Source of the DNA: Halobacteriales archaeon QH_8_67_36
Lineage (GTDB): Archaea > Halobacteriota > Halobacteria > Halobacteriales > Haloarculaceae
Assembly (NCBI GenBank): GCA_003021755.1
Contig: PXQZ01000047.1
Span: 1-30,878 of the forward strand
Length of the DNA stretch: 30,878 nt
Direction: 5' to 3'
The position numbers were made by a program, and so were the translations under genes. This document shows, piece after piece, positions 23,757 through 30,878 of this stretch. Positions within the stretch are counted from its first letter, which is position 1, and every line of letters starts with the position of its first letter. The notes under the pieces were generated by a model, which searched no databases, was not told the DNA's origin, and saw only the letters and a program-made list of their open reading frames with translations.

Positions 23757-26700
23757 TCACTGCGTCTCGTCGACGAGGGCGCGCTCTATCCGCGTGGCGT
23801 ACTCCGCGGCCGTCTCGCCGTCGATACTTCCGTCGGATTCCTCTCGGACCAGGGCTTCCAGCCGGTAGTCGTACGTCCCGCGGCCGACGTGTTCGACCAG
23901 CCCGCGGAGCCGGAGCGTCCGGTTCCGGGCGTACGCTGCGGTGCGGTCGCCCGAACCGCCCGCGGAGAAGTGGGCGTTCAGCGGCGTCCCCGGACCGTGT
24001 TCCTTGTAGTAGGCGAGCATCCGCCGTGTCTTGTCCTCCATTCCGGCGATGTCGGCCCGGATATCCTCGACGACGGCCGGCGCGTCCGTCCCGGACTCCA
24101 CCGCGACGTCTTCGTCCTCTGCGACGGCCGCGAGGGCCGCCTCCAGCGCGGCGTCGGAGCTCCCCTGTGTCGCCGTCGTTCCGTCCGGTGTCGAGCCGTT
24201 CGCGACTGGTCCGTCGGCACTCGCCCCGTCCGTCTTCGCAGTCTCGGCGCCCTCACTGCCGCCGTTCATCGCCACGCCGTCGTCCTCGAAAGCGCTGAAG
24301 GCATCCCCAAACCCGCCGCCGGAGGTGGCGTCCGGCTCGGTGTCCGCGTCGTCCATCGCATCCGTGGACGCCGTGTCACCGCGCTCCGGCCGGGGTTCCG
24401 CGAACCGCTCGCGCTTTTTCCGCATCTCGTCTTTCGCGGTGCGGCCGGGGTTCACCCGCTCGACGTGGCCCAGCAGCGCGTCGGTGAACTGCTCGGCCAT
24501 CCGCTGGAGGTCGCGGGCGTCCTGGAGTTCGGTCTCCAGTTCGGCGATGCGCGAGTTCTTCCTGTCCAGTTCCTCGCGCAGTTCCTGCATCCGGTTCTCG
24601 GTGGCCTGTGTCTCCTCGCTGATGGTTGCCAGCTCGGAGACGAGGTCCTCGCTGACGGATTTGAGTTCGGGGCGCTCGAAGTCGTCGAGTCCCGGCGTAG
24701 CACCGGCGTCGAAGGTCTGCTTGCGGTGAAACTGCACCCGACGGACCTGCTCGGCCCAGTCGGTCATCATAAACGCCTCGCCGTCGTCCAAGTCCTCGAC
24801 GGCGTCGGCGTACTGGCTGTCGAGGATGCGCCCGACCACCTTCGTGTCGTTGTTCCACGTCAGGCGATGCCAGACGAGCCAGTCACACTGGGTGATGTAG
24901 TCCTTCTTCACGTCGGCCGGCCGCTGGCTGATGCCGACGATGCCCAGCCCGTGTTTCCGGCCCCGCTTCCCGATCTTGATGAGCATCTTCCCGACCTCGC
25001 CCATCCCGCCCTTCTCCGGAATCCACTCGTGACACTCCTCGACCAGCAGGAGGAACGGCTGTTTCTGCTTTTTGGCCTTGGCGAACAGCGCCCTGGCCAC
25101 CTCGGTCAGCAACGACTCGGCCTTTTCCTCGTCAAGAAACGAGGAGATATCGAGGATGATTGGAACGTTTTGCTCCAGTGCGAGCGAAGCGATTTTGTCC
25201 GAGTGTTCCTCCGTGACCTGGATGTCACACTCCTCGTCGCCGCCGACGTGGAGGATCTCGTAGGCCTCCTTGAGCCCGTAATACTCTCCGTCGATGTCGA
25301 CGATGAGCAGGCCAAAGCCGTTGTCCAGCAGTTTCTCGGCGACGACGCTCGCGGTGTTAGAGTTGTGGACGAAGACGCCATTGGCGACGAAGTTATCGTT
25401 GTGTGCGACATCGAGGTCGTAGACGGTTCGTTCCGTCCCGAGTTCCTCTACTTCCACGACGCGTTTCCACTGGATGTCCGATTGCCCGTAGGCCGCCGCG
25501 CGGCCGCCGATGTCGAGTCGTTCAACAAACTCGTTGTATGTCGTTCTGTCGACCTTCTGTTTTCTGGTCAGCCCGTGGACCGACGCGCCTGCGACCCGCT
25601 CGTCGCTCTCACGCTCGGTCCAGCCTTGTTCCCGTGCGGCCGTGTTCAATACCGAGCCGAAGTTCGGCACCATATCCTTCGAATTGAACGTCTCGGACCC
25701 TTCGCGGTCGGCGACCAAACTCTCCAGCTGCGCGGCCTTCCGCAGCACTGAGAGGTCGACTATCGACGCGAGGGTCGGAATCGAGAACGAGTCGACCCGT
25801 AACCGACGGTAGCGACGTTCGTCGTCGGCGTACACCGTCACTTTCTCCCGTACCGTCGAGGAGACGCCGAACTGCCGGAGCAGTTGCTGCATATCCGTTA
25901 TAAGCTGCTCCGATTTCGACGTCGCGGTGACCGTCTTCTCGGTGACCGTGCCGTCACCGTCGATATATCCCGAGACCAGCCCGGCCCTGAACGACCGTGG
26001 GGTATCGAACACCCAGTTGGCGAGATACTTGTCCCCGGCTCCGCGACCGAACTCCGCGACGAGGAACCTCGCAAACGGCCTGAACCCCTTGTTACAGGTC
26101 CGTTCGTAGACGTTGTACCCGCGTTCGTCGAGGAACGCGCGGACATCATCGTCGATGTTCGATATCTGCAGTGTCATTCCGCCGTCGAAAGACCCCTCGG
26201 CGATGTACAGGCCGATCTCTTTCCCGAGGTCGAAATCGAGTTCGCGGAACCGCGGGTCGGTTCGATTCCCACTTTGAATCGTCTCCTCGTTGACCACTGT
26301 GTTGTTCGCGTCCCCCGCGTACTCCGCAAGGTCGATACGCTCCTCGGTCGCGGCACTCGGAAGTTCACGTGCCAGCGGGAGCCAGGTCCCTGCCTCGAGC
26401 TCCTCGCCTCGGATCGGAACGATTTCCATATCCTCGACGGTCAGGAAGCTGTGGTCCTCCGTTCCCACCAGTTCGGTTCCATCCTCCAGGGTTACCCGCA
26501 ACAACCGGTCGTCGTCGTGTTCGATAGTCGCCTGCACCTCACGGAACTCCTGTTCGTATGTGTGCTTGTTCAGCGAGAGGACACGCTCTCCCTCGGAGAC
26601 TGATTCGATCGGCTTCCGCCCGCTTTCCGTGTGTACCGGCGTCCCTTCGAGGATGCTCTTGCCACCACCGGATTTCCCGGTGATGAATCCTCGACCGGTC

Positions 26701-26801
26701 AACAGCTCCACGACCGGAAGTGACACCGGCTGTCCGGGGTCCTCTTCGGTTCCGACGCCGGCGCTCGTGTCGGCCACGGTGATGTGTTCAGTCTCCGCCA
26801 T
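23757..26801 (-). CDS. HerA-like (DUF87) ATPase with an intein in its Walker A motif
   Basis: The precursor is 1014 residues; after removal of a 432-residue intein (49-480) the host is 582. The joined host reads GFITGKSGGGK-SNTASVVAEKL, an intact P-loop. Walker B is FLLLVEECHEWIP (about 583-594), as in HerA-type motors; GKRGRKHGLGIVGISQRPAD follows, typical of this family. A coiled coil (about 745-790, MQELREELDRKNSRIAELET) leads to a disordered acidic stretch and a C-terminal winged-helix-like domain (KTRRMLAYYKEHGPGTPLNA). It is probably a DNA-translocating ATPase; no NurA gene is adjacent. A TATA-like GAGTTATGG lies at 26834-26842. Confidence 0.85.
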   Translation of the reverse strand: MAETEHITVADTSAGVGTEEDPGQPVSLPVVELLTGRGFITGKSGGGKSILEGTPVHTESGRKPIESVSEGERVLSLNKHTYEQEFREVQATIEHDDDRLLRVTLEDGTELVGTEDHSFLTVEDMEIVPIRGEELEAGTWLPLARELPSAATEERIDLAEYAGDANNTVVNEETIQSGNRTDPRFRELDFDLGKEIGLYIAEGSFDGGMTLQISNIDDDVRAFLDERGYNVYERTCNKGFRPFARFLVAEFGRGAGDKYLANWVFDTPRSFRAGLVSGYIDGDGTVTEKTVTATSKSEQLITDMQQLLRQFGVSSTVREKVTVYADDERRYRRLRVDSFSIPTLASIVDLSVLRKAAQLESLVADREGSETFNSKDMVPNFGSVLNTAAREQGWTERESDERVAGASVHGLTRKQKVDRTTYNEFVERLDIGGRAAAYGQSDIQWKRVVEVEELGTERTVYDLDVAHNDNFVANGVFVHNSNTASVVAEKLLDNGFGLLIVDIDGEYYGLKEAYEILHVGGDEECDIQVTEEHSDKIASLALEQNVPIILDISSFLDEEKAESLLTEVARALFAKAKKQKQPFLLLVEECHEWIPEKGGMGEVGKMLIKIGKRGRKHGLGIVGISQRPADVKKDYITQCDWLVWHRLTWNNDTKVVGRILDSQYADAVEDLDDGEAFMMTDWAEQVRRVQFHRKQTFDAGATPGLDDFERPELKSVSEDLVSELATISEETQATENRMQELREELDRKNSRIAELETELQDARDLQRMAEQFTDALLGHVERVNPGRTAKDEMRKKRERFAEPRPERGDTASTDAMDDADTEPDATSGGGFGDAFSAFEDDGVAMNGGSEGAETAKTDGASADGPVANGSTPDGTTATQGSSDAALEAALAAVAEDEDVAVESGTDAPAVVEDIRADIAGMEDKTRRMLAYYKEHGPGTPLNAHFSAGGSGDRTAAYARNRTLRLRGLVEHVGRGTYDYRLEALVREESDGSIDGETAAEYATRIERALVDETQ
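25362..26657 (-). other. Intein with LAGLIDADG homing endonuclease
   Basis: The 432-residue intein starts with Ser (SILEGTPVHTESGRKPIESV, splicing block A) instead of the more common Cys. Block B is GTEDHSFLTV with the TxxH pattern. Two LAGLIDADG motifs, EIGLYIAEG (195-203) and LVSGYIDGDG (275-284), keep their acidic residues. The end is YDLDVAHNDNFVANGVFVHN, with the terminal His-Asn followed by Ser as first residue of the C-extein. It interrupts the P-loop between Lys48 and the following Ser, so the host ATPase cannot work until splicing. All splicing and endonuclease residues seen are intact, so both activities are likely. Confidence 0.92.
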
Positions 26802-26930
26802 ACGTTGATGTACAGTGAGAGCGGCGCAGGCCCCATAACTCTCCGTCAGACGAGCGTCAGCGGGATGCCCGGTCGTGACAAGGGCTATGACCGTGGGGAC
26901 GCTTCGTCCGAGCGAACGGGTCGGGACTGT

Positions 26931-27278
26931 ATGGCACGCTACGAGACGTTCGTCGAGGGTAACACCGTCTACGTCGGCACGCCGGACGGCCGGCTAGCCG
27001 TCGGTCCGCTGGCCGATATCGTCACCGCGGTCGGCGGCCCGGCCTGGACGATCACCTACGCCGAGAGCCAGAAGGAGCGCTACCCCCACATGGACACCGC
27101 CGACGAGGGGCTCGTCGTCGACGTGGTGGATATGCTCTCGGCAATGACCCACAGCGAACAGTTCGTCGAGACGCTCGCGGCCCACCCACGGACGGTTCCC
27201 CAGGAAGACACCATCTCGCCGAGAGCAGGGCTGTTCGTCGGCAAACTTCTGGAAAACTTGGAGAACGGCGTCGCCTGA
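26931..27278 (+). CDS. Small haloarchaeal protein of unknown function
   Basis: The product is 115 residues from ATG 26931 (MARYETFVEGNTVYVGTPDG). It is acidic, without membrane segments, and looks like one compact domain: a beta-rich start (ETFVEGNTVYVGTPDGRLAV), a middle WTITYAESQKERYPHMDTAD and a helical end (DVVDMLSAMTHSEQFVETLA). I recall such proteins as widely kept in haloarchaea but unnamed. In-frame ATGs further upstream exist but give a stretch without family character. It is divergent from the intein-bearing ATPase (129 bases between starts) and convergent with the polymerase gene. Confidence 0.7.
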   Translation: MARYETFVEGNTVYVGTPDGRLAVGPLADIVTAVGGPAWTITYAESQKERYPHMDTADEGLVVDVVDMLSAMTHSEQFVETLAAHPRTVPQEDTISPRAGLFVGKLLENLENGVA

Positions 27279-27306
27279 GCGGCCCCGTCGACCGGCCACC
27301 ACCGGC

Positions 27307-28629
27307 CTACTCGAAATCGCCCAGCGACACCTGTCCGTCGGTGTCGTCCGTTTCGTCGGTCCCGTCGCGGTCGTCAGTCGGCACGTGGTCGTCGTCGAAG
27401 GCAGTAAGACTCGCCTGTCCCTCGACGGCCGATTCGGCCGTCTTGGCGCTGGCCACGTCGGTATCCGCCGGTACCGCGTCGCTTTCCGTGGCGCTCTCTC
27501 CCTCGAAGCCACCGAGGCTGGCCTGCTCACCGGCCGAGAAGTCCAGCTTGGAGACCCTGACCCCAAGCTTCCGGACCGGTCGCTCGGCGAACTCGTCCAG
27601 CAGCTCCAGCGCGATGGACTCGACCAGGTCGGCGTCCGCGACGGGCCCCGGCAGCGACCGGGCGCGGGTGTTGCTGTCGAACGGCGGTTCGACCACCTTG
27701 ATGCCGACGGTCTGGTAGCGGGCGCCCTTCCGGTCGGCGCGGTCGGCGACCGCCCGCGCGAGCGTGCTGACTTTCCGCCGTTTCTCCTCGGTGTCCTCGA
27801 CGGCCTCCGTGAAGGCCGACTCCCGCGAGAGGCTCTTGGGGTCCCCACGTGGCGTCACTTCCCTGGCGTCCTCACCGCGGGCGTACCGCCGTATCTCCCG
27901 GCCGCGCTCGCCGAAGCGCCGTTCGAGTTGCTCCGGGTCCGCCCGTGCGAGGTCGCCGGCCGACTCGATGTCCAGTTCGGCCAGTTTTCGGGCGGTTACC
28001 GGCCCCACGCCGTGGACCTCGTCCACGGGGAGGTCGTCGAAGAACGCACGGACCTCGCCGGGTTCGACCACCACCTGCCCGTCAGGCTTCTCGCGGTCGC
28101 TCGCAACCTTCGCCGCACTCATCGTCGGGGCGACGCCGACGCTGGCAACGACGCCCACCTCGGATTCGATGGTCGCGCGGAGGTCGCCCACCCACTCGGC
28201 GACCCCGTCCCAGCCGACGGCGTCGGTGATATCCAGATACGCCTCGTCGATACTCACCTCCCGGACCGTGTCGCTCTCGACGTGGAGTATCTCCTTGACC
28301 GCCGCCGCCACCGATTCGTAGTAGTCCATATCGACCGGGCGGTAGATGCCGGTATCCGCTTCGTCGTCGGCCTCGACCCGCCGTGGGAGCCGTTCCAGCG
28401 CCTCGGAGATGGCCATCGCGGACTCGATGCCGTACTCGCGGGCCTCGTAGCTCGCCGTGGCCACTGCCCCGTGTGTCTCGCCGGCCTCGTACCCCATCCC
28501 GACGACCAGCGGTTCGCCCGCCAGGTCGGGGTCACGGCGCTGTTCACAGGCCGCGTAGAAACAGTCCATGTCTACGTGGGCGACTACCTGGTCGGGGCGG
28601 GCAGTTCCCGGCAGCCGCGCGGCGTCCAT
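27307..28629 (-). CDS. dinB: DNA polymerase IV (Y family, DinB) with three PIP-like motifs
   Basis: The product is 440 residues. Family motifs are VAHVDMDCFYAACEQRRDP (first catalytic Asp), VREVSIDEAYLDITD (catalytic Asp-Glu), ASVGVAPTMSAAKVASDREK and the helix-hairpin-helix VHGVGPVTARKLAELDIES. It is a translesion polymerase. The C-terminal tail is acidic and disordered and carries three Q-x-S-L-x-x-F stretches: QASLGGF (369), QASLTAF (405) and QVSLGDF (433), the last ending the protein. These resemble PCNA-binding PIP boxes; one is usual. Start 28629 is preferred over an ATG 15 bases upstream because TGTTTTACTC (28651-28660) lies at leaderless distance. Confidence 0.92.
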   Translation of the reverse strand: MDAARLPGTARPDQVVAHVDMDCFYAACEQRRDPDLAGEPLVVGMGYEAGETHGAVATASYEAREYGIESAMAISEALERLPRRVEADDEADTGIYRPVDMDYYESVAAAVKEILHVESDTVREVSIDEAYLDITDAVGWDGVAEWVGDLRATIESEVGVVASVGVAPTMSAAKVASDREKPDGQVVVEPGEVRAFFDDLPVDEVHGVGPVTARKLAELDIESAGDLARADPEQLERRFGERGREIRRYARGEDAREVTPRGDPKSLSRESAFTEAVEDTEEKRRKVSTLARAVADRADRKGARYQTVGIKVVEPPFDSNTRARSLPGPVADADLVESIALELLDEFAERPVRKLGVRVSKLDFSAGEQASLGGFEGESATESDAVPADTDVASAKTAESAVEGQASLTAFDDDHVPTDDRDGTDETDDTDGQVSLGDFE

Positions 28630-28650
28630 GCCAAGTGGATACACGTGAGC

Positions 28651-28660
28651 GAGTAAAACA
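28651..28660 (-). promoter_or_regulatory. TATA-like box of dinB
   Basis: TGTTTTACTC on the minus strand, about 25 bases before ATG 28629. Confidence 0.5.
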
Positions 28661-28720
28661 TCTCCGTCCGCCGGGTCCCGTCGCTCCTCGATCTAAAAGT
28701 GGGGAACCGGTGGATGCACT

Positions 28721-29065
28721 ATGTCACAACCACGCCCCCATCGGAGAGTCACGTGTCCGGAGTGCGAGTTTCCCCCTCCCGACGAGCAGATGTGCCGCTT
28801 CGTTCGTGGTTCGATGGAAGGCGTTTTCGTCTCCATCGAACCCCACGCGCCTGCCCCTCGAAGCGTTAGTCGACACCTGCAAGGAGAACGAGAGAGGAGC
28901 CACAACGTGACCGACAGGATCGGAGGCGCCGGGTCAACGGACCCGCAGTGTTCACTGCTCGGGCAGTCGCCGGGCCATCGCTCGGACGTACGCCGTTGCG
29001 AGGTCGGGCTCGACGCCGTCGGTTTCCGCCAGCGCGGCAGTGACCTCCGTACAGCCGTGGCGTAA
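28721..29065 (+). CDS. Doubtful small protein, or a short transcribed RNA
   Basis: TATA-like TCTAAAAG at 28691-28698 lies at leaderless distance from ATG 28721. The frame begins MSQPRPHRRVTCPECEFPPP with a CPEC knuckle and a later Cys (EQMC), which could be half of a zinc finger. Beyond about residue 30 the sequence looks random and it overlaps the convergent gene at 28952 by 114 bases, so the 3' half is probably not coding. A perfect 11-bp hairpin lies at 28808-28842 inside it. It may be a truncated zinc-finger gene or an RNA. Confidence 0.25.
   Translation: MSQPRPHRRVTCPECEFPPPDEQMCRFVRGSMEGVFVSIEPHAPAPRSVSRHLQGERERSHNVTDRIGGAGSTDPQCSLLGQSPGHRSDVRRCEVGLDAVGFRQRGSDLRTAVA
28808..28842 (+). 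other. Perfect 11-bp hairpin
   Basis: GGTTCGATGGA (28808-28818) pairs with TCCATCGAACC (28832-28842) around a 13-base loop AGGCGTTTTCGTC. It lies about 90 bases after the putative start of the 28721 transcript. Confidence 0.6.
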
Positions 29066-29281
29066 CTGTCCGCGGAGGTCGCCCTCGGGGAGTTTGTTCC
29101 GGCTCACCGTCGCGGCCGTCTCGACCGTCCGTCGTGCCGTCTCGAACTCCCCGGCCCGTATCGCAGCGTCCGTCTCGTCGAACAGCTGTGTCAACACCGA
29201 GTGTACGTCGCTGGGTACGTCGTCGGGCACGTCATGGGTCTGGGACCGCGCGGGGATATCTCCCGGGGTCCGGTCTGTCAC
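28952..29281 (-). CDS. Small helical haloarchaeal protein of unknown function
   Basis: The product is 109 residues from ATG 29281 (MTDRTPGDIPARSQ). After a disordered start it is mostly helical and acidic: DVPSDVHSVLTQLFDETDAA, IRAGEFETARRTVETAATVS, RNKLPEGDLRGQLRHGC and LATAYVRAMARRLPEQ. The pattern of paired helices with a RNKLPEG turn recalls conserved haloarchaeal hypotheticals, but I cannot name it. No membrane segment, metal site or enzyme motif is seen. A shorter start is possible near DVPDDVPSD. Confidence 0.65.
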   Translation of the reverse strand: MTDRTPGDIPARSQTHDVPDDVPSDVHSVLTQLFDETDAAIRAGEFETARRTVETAATVSRNKLPEGDLRGQLRHGCTEVTAALAETDGVEPDLATAYVRAMARRLPEQ

Positions 29282-29413
29282 CCGTCAACGCCGGACTGTC
29301 GGATACACGGTACCGACGAGATAGGTCGGTACGTACTGCTCCGCCGGCGACGAGGTCCATACCCAACTCTCGATGGGCGGTCCACAAGTCACGTCGCGAG
29401 CCCCGAGTACGGT

Positions 29414-30082
29414 TCACTCCGCCAGTTCGTGGCCGAGTACCAGGCGAGTCGCTGTCGCGAGGGTCCCGGTCACCAGCAGATACAGCTGCCACCCCCCTCG
29501 GACGACCGGAAACACGTGATCGACCGGCCCGTCCGAGGGCCCGCTCCCGCCTGGATTCGGGTCGACGCCCGTCGACATCTGTCGCGTGCTCGTGTTCCCG
29601 ATGGACTGGAGCGGCGTGTCGTCACCCCCAGCTTCCCAACTGCCTGTCTCGACGAACGTCTGGACGATACCACGCTGTGAGGACAGTTCGAGTTTCCCCC
29701 TGAAGACGTAGAACTGATCGTGAAGCGGCCAGAACAGGTTTGCACCACCGGTGACCATGTCGAACAGCACGTGGCCGACCGCGTAGGTAAACACGCAGAA
29801 CCAAGCGACACGGACCCCGTAGGCGCCCCAGCGGTCACGGATGTACGACTCGTCCCGGAGATGGAGGTCGACGGCGAGTACCAGTCCCAGTATCGCTGGA
29901 ATGACGAGGTTCGTGGTCGCTGCGCGGTGCCCGACCGGGGAGACCAGACCGATGAACGCGTCCACGTCCGGCACTGTGACCACAGCCAGCGACAGCAGCA
30001 AGGAGCGCTCATCGAAGGCAGCACCGAGCACAGTCGCCGCGACCAATCCCACGAACGCGTAATGGACGACGAGCGATGGCAT
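29414..30082 (-). CDS. Membrane-bound metal-dependent hydrolase (DUF457/YdjM type)
   Basis: The product is 222 residues from ATG 30082 (MPSLVVHYAFVGLVAATVLG). Hydrophobic segments alternate with conserved polar residues typical of DUF457: HYAFVG at the start, VPDVDAFIGL, GHRAATTNLVIPAIL and GHVLFDMVTGG, which together supply His and Asp ligands for a metal in the membrane. The family is named as hydrolase but its reaction is unknown. The C-terminal third is less conserved, with a polar loop (GVDPNPGGSGPSDGP) and a last helix. An upstream in-frame start (30148) adds a non-membrane, poorly typical stretch, so 30082 is preferred. Confidence 0.72.
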   Translation of the reverse strand: MPSLVVHYAFVGLVAATVLGAAFDERSLLLSLAVVTVPDVDAFIGLVSPVGHRAATTNLVIPAILGLVLAVDLHLRDESYIRDRWGAYGVRVAWFCVFTYAVGHVLFDMVTGGANLFWPLHDQFYVFRGKLELSSQRGIVQTFVETGSWEAGGDDTPLQSIGNTSTRQMSTGVDPNPGGSGPSDGPVDHVFPVVRGGWQLYLLVTGTLATATRLVLGHELAE

Positions 30083-30650
30083 ACGTCCGTGTACGGTCAC
30101 CAGCATTGTGAGTGTCCGTGACCACGATGGCGACACCGGTGATTTCATCGCCCGAGTAAACGGGCGTAACGAGTGATTGCTCGCCTGTATCGTCGCCCTC
30201 GGATGCGGCTCCGAGCAGTGTCACCTGCTCGTCGAAGTAGGCGGGCGCGTCGTGGTCGTGTTCGACCTGTATGACACGCTTCAGGGCCGCGGACGGTGCC
30301 GGCGTGTCGCTCCCGAGCCGGTCGGCCAGCCCGAGATACTCGGCCGCCAGCGACTCGAAGGCATCACGCCGAGTCTGCTTCGCTTTGAACACGGCTCCGT
30401 TACCTCGGCCTCCAGCGCTTCGAGGTCCGCCAGCTCCCCGCTGGTCCCCGTCGGGCTCCGCGGGAGACTGTGCGCGGTCGACGCCAGCGTGCCAATCCAG
30501 CTGGGACCGCACGTCCGATAGGTCATCGTCGATTTCCGACAGCAGCGCGGCGGTTTCCTCGTCCAGAGTCCCGACCCGGCCGTGGAGTAGCCGCGCCTGC
30601 GTCCAGCAGTACGCCACCAGTTCGTCAACCGTGAACTCGTCGTCGCTCAT
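30009..30650 (-). CDS. Coiled-coil haloarchaeal protein, probably frameshifted
   Basis: The open frame runs 213 codons from ATG 30650 (MSDDEFTVDELVAYCWTQAR), but three parts suggest damage. The N-terminal helix (ETAALLSEIDDDLSDVRSQL) and the part FKAKQTRRDAFESLAAEYLG are natural. Between them the open frame gives an Arg/Gly-rich stretch, while the next frame there reads GELADLEALEAEVTE, a perfect continuation of the coiled coil. Thus two compensating frameshifts lie near 30440 and 30395. The last 40 codons overlap the start of the DUF457 gene and look unnatural, so the C terminus is probably lost too. VYSGDEITGVAIVVTDT before it is the last believable part. Function unknown. Confidence 0.45.
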   Translation of the reverse strand: MSDDEFTVDELVAYCWTQARLLHGRVGTLDEETAALLSEIDDDLSDVRSQLDWHAGVDRAQSPAEPDGDQRGAGGPRSAGGRGNGAVFKAKQTRRDAFESLAAEYLGLADRLGSDTPAPSAALKRVIQVEHDHDAPAYFDEQVTLLGAASEGDDTGEQSLVTPVYSGDEITGVAIVVTDTHNAGDRTRTYAIARRPLRVRGIGRGDCARCCLR

Positions 30651-30821
30651 GCCATACACTCGTACCCCCGGCGGGAAGCCAGTTGTTCACTTGTCGGGTG
30701 ACTGGGAGTATCGACGAACCGTTCGGCTCCGAGGAAAGTGCTGTACTCGGGGCAGTCGTTCCGGCGGCGCCGAAAACAACCGCTACATATCCGTTACCTT
30801 TAGAAAACCTGAAGAGCGGAA

Positions 30822-30878
30822 TGGGGTCGGAGGGATTTGAACCCCCGATCGGCTGATATCTCCAACCGGCGCCTCGGA
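30822..30878 (-). tRNA. tRNA, 3' part (probably tRNA-Trp with an intron)
   Basis: On the minus strand the sequence ends ATCGGGGGTTCAAATCCCTC followed by CGACCCCA: a T stem-loop (GGGGG-TTCAAAT-CCCTC), the 3' acceptor strand CGACCCC and discriminator A at 30822; CCA is not encoded. Upstream, TCAGC fits the 3' anticodon stem, but the bases before it (GGTTGGAGATA) do not make a normal anticodon loop. TTGGAG is complementary to CTCCAA/G around a CCA anticodon, as in the bulge-helix-bulge of haloarchaeal tRNA-Trp introns. The 5' half and most of the intron lie beyond the window. A T-rich tract (TTTTC) follows the 3' end. Confidence 0.7.

Noticed and set aside
23889..25751. 620-codon plus-strand frame opposite the ATPase
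   Set aside because: Shadow of the acidic minus-strand gene; it crosses the intein/extein border without any change, and has no family motif.
1..30878. CRISPR array, prophage or integrated plasmid
   Set aside because: No regularly spaced repeats, integrase, phage structural gene or replication gene was seen.

Overview
The window is haloarchaeal chromosomal DNA (class Halobacteria; the gene content suggests a Haloarcula/Halomicrobium-like relative, but I cannot fix the genus). The evidence is high GC with G/C third positions, very acidic proteins, many leaderless starts with a TATA-like box about 25-30 bp upstream, and typical genes: an archaeal multiprotein bridging factor, archaeal-type triosephosphate isomerase, AK6-type adenylate kinase and a CDP-alcohol phosphotransferase. 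I see no phage, plasmid or CRISPR genes.

Layout. 1-4564: the end of glyA, a terminator, a small membrane-protein gene broken by two frameshifts and by a 275-bp palindromic mobile element, two coupled sulfatase-superfamily genes, and a decayed folD remnant. 4622-8694: a small haloarchaeal protein, a zinc-ribbon protein, beta-carbonic anhydrase, a frameshifted membrane gene coupled to a DMT transporter, and surE. 8787-14056: a histidine-kinase remnant, then a probable nitrogen-scavenging cluster with an NCS2 nucleobase permease, two tandem allophanate-hydrolase-like amidases and a four-helix membrane protein. 14106-16258: an Rsm22-like methyltransferase coupled to prephenate dehydrogenase. 16308-16582: the second copy of the palindromic element. 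16704-19643: FAH-family hydrolase, GMC oxidoreductase behind an operator-like palindrome, and a CopD-like membrane protein. 19782-23572: hisC, adenylate kinase and CDP-alcohol phosphotransferase (overlapping), aMBF1, a HalX response-regulator remnant and tpiA. 23757-30878: an intein-containing HerA-like ATPase, a small protein, Y-family polymerase with three PIP-like motifs, small hypotheticals, a DUF457-type membrane protein, a frameshifted coiled-coil gene, and the 3' part of a probably intron-bearing tRNA-Trp.

Most notable are two equally long (275 bp) nested-palindrome elements. Each carries terminal inverted repeats (GGTN-GTGTTTAG), a conserved inner repeat (AGCCAGAAAGC) and an 8-bp flanking direct repeat. 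Removing the first copy with one repeat restores a coherent reading frame in the disrupted gene, which is direct evidence for insertion. I find no transposase in the window. Other points of interest are the intein inside the Walker A motif, an in-frame 51-bp repeat-bounded insertion in the adenylate kinase, and several fresh-looking pseudogenes (folD, histidine kinase, response regulator, membrane proteins), which mark the window as actively eroding and rearranging.
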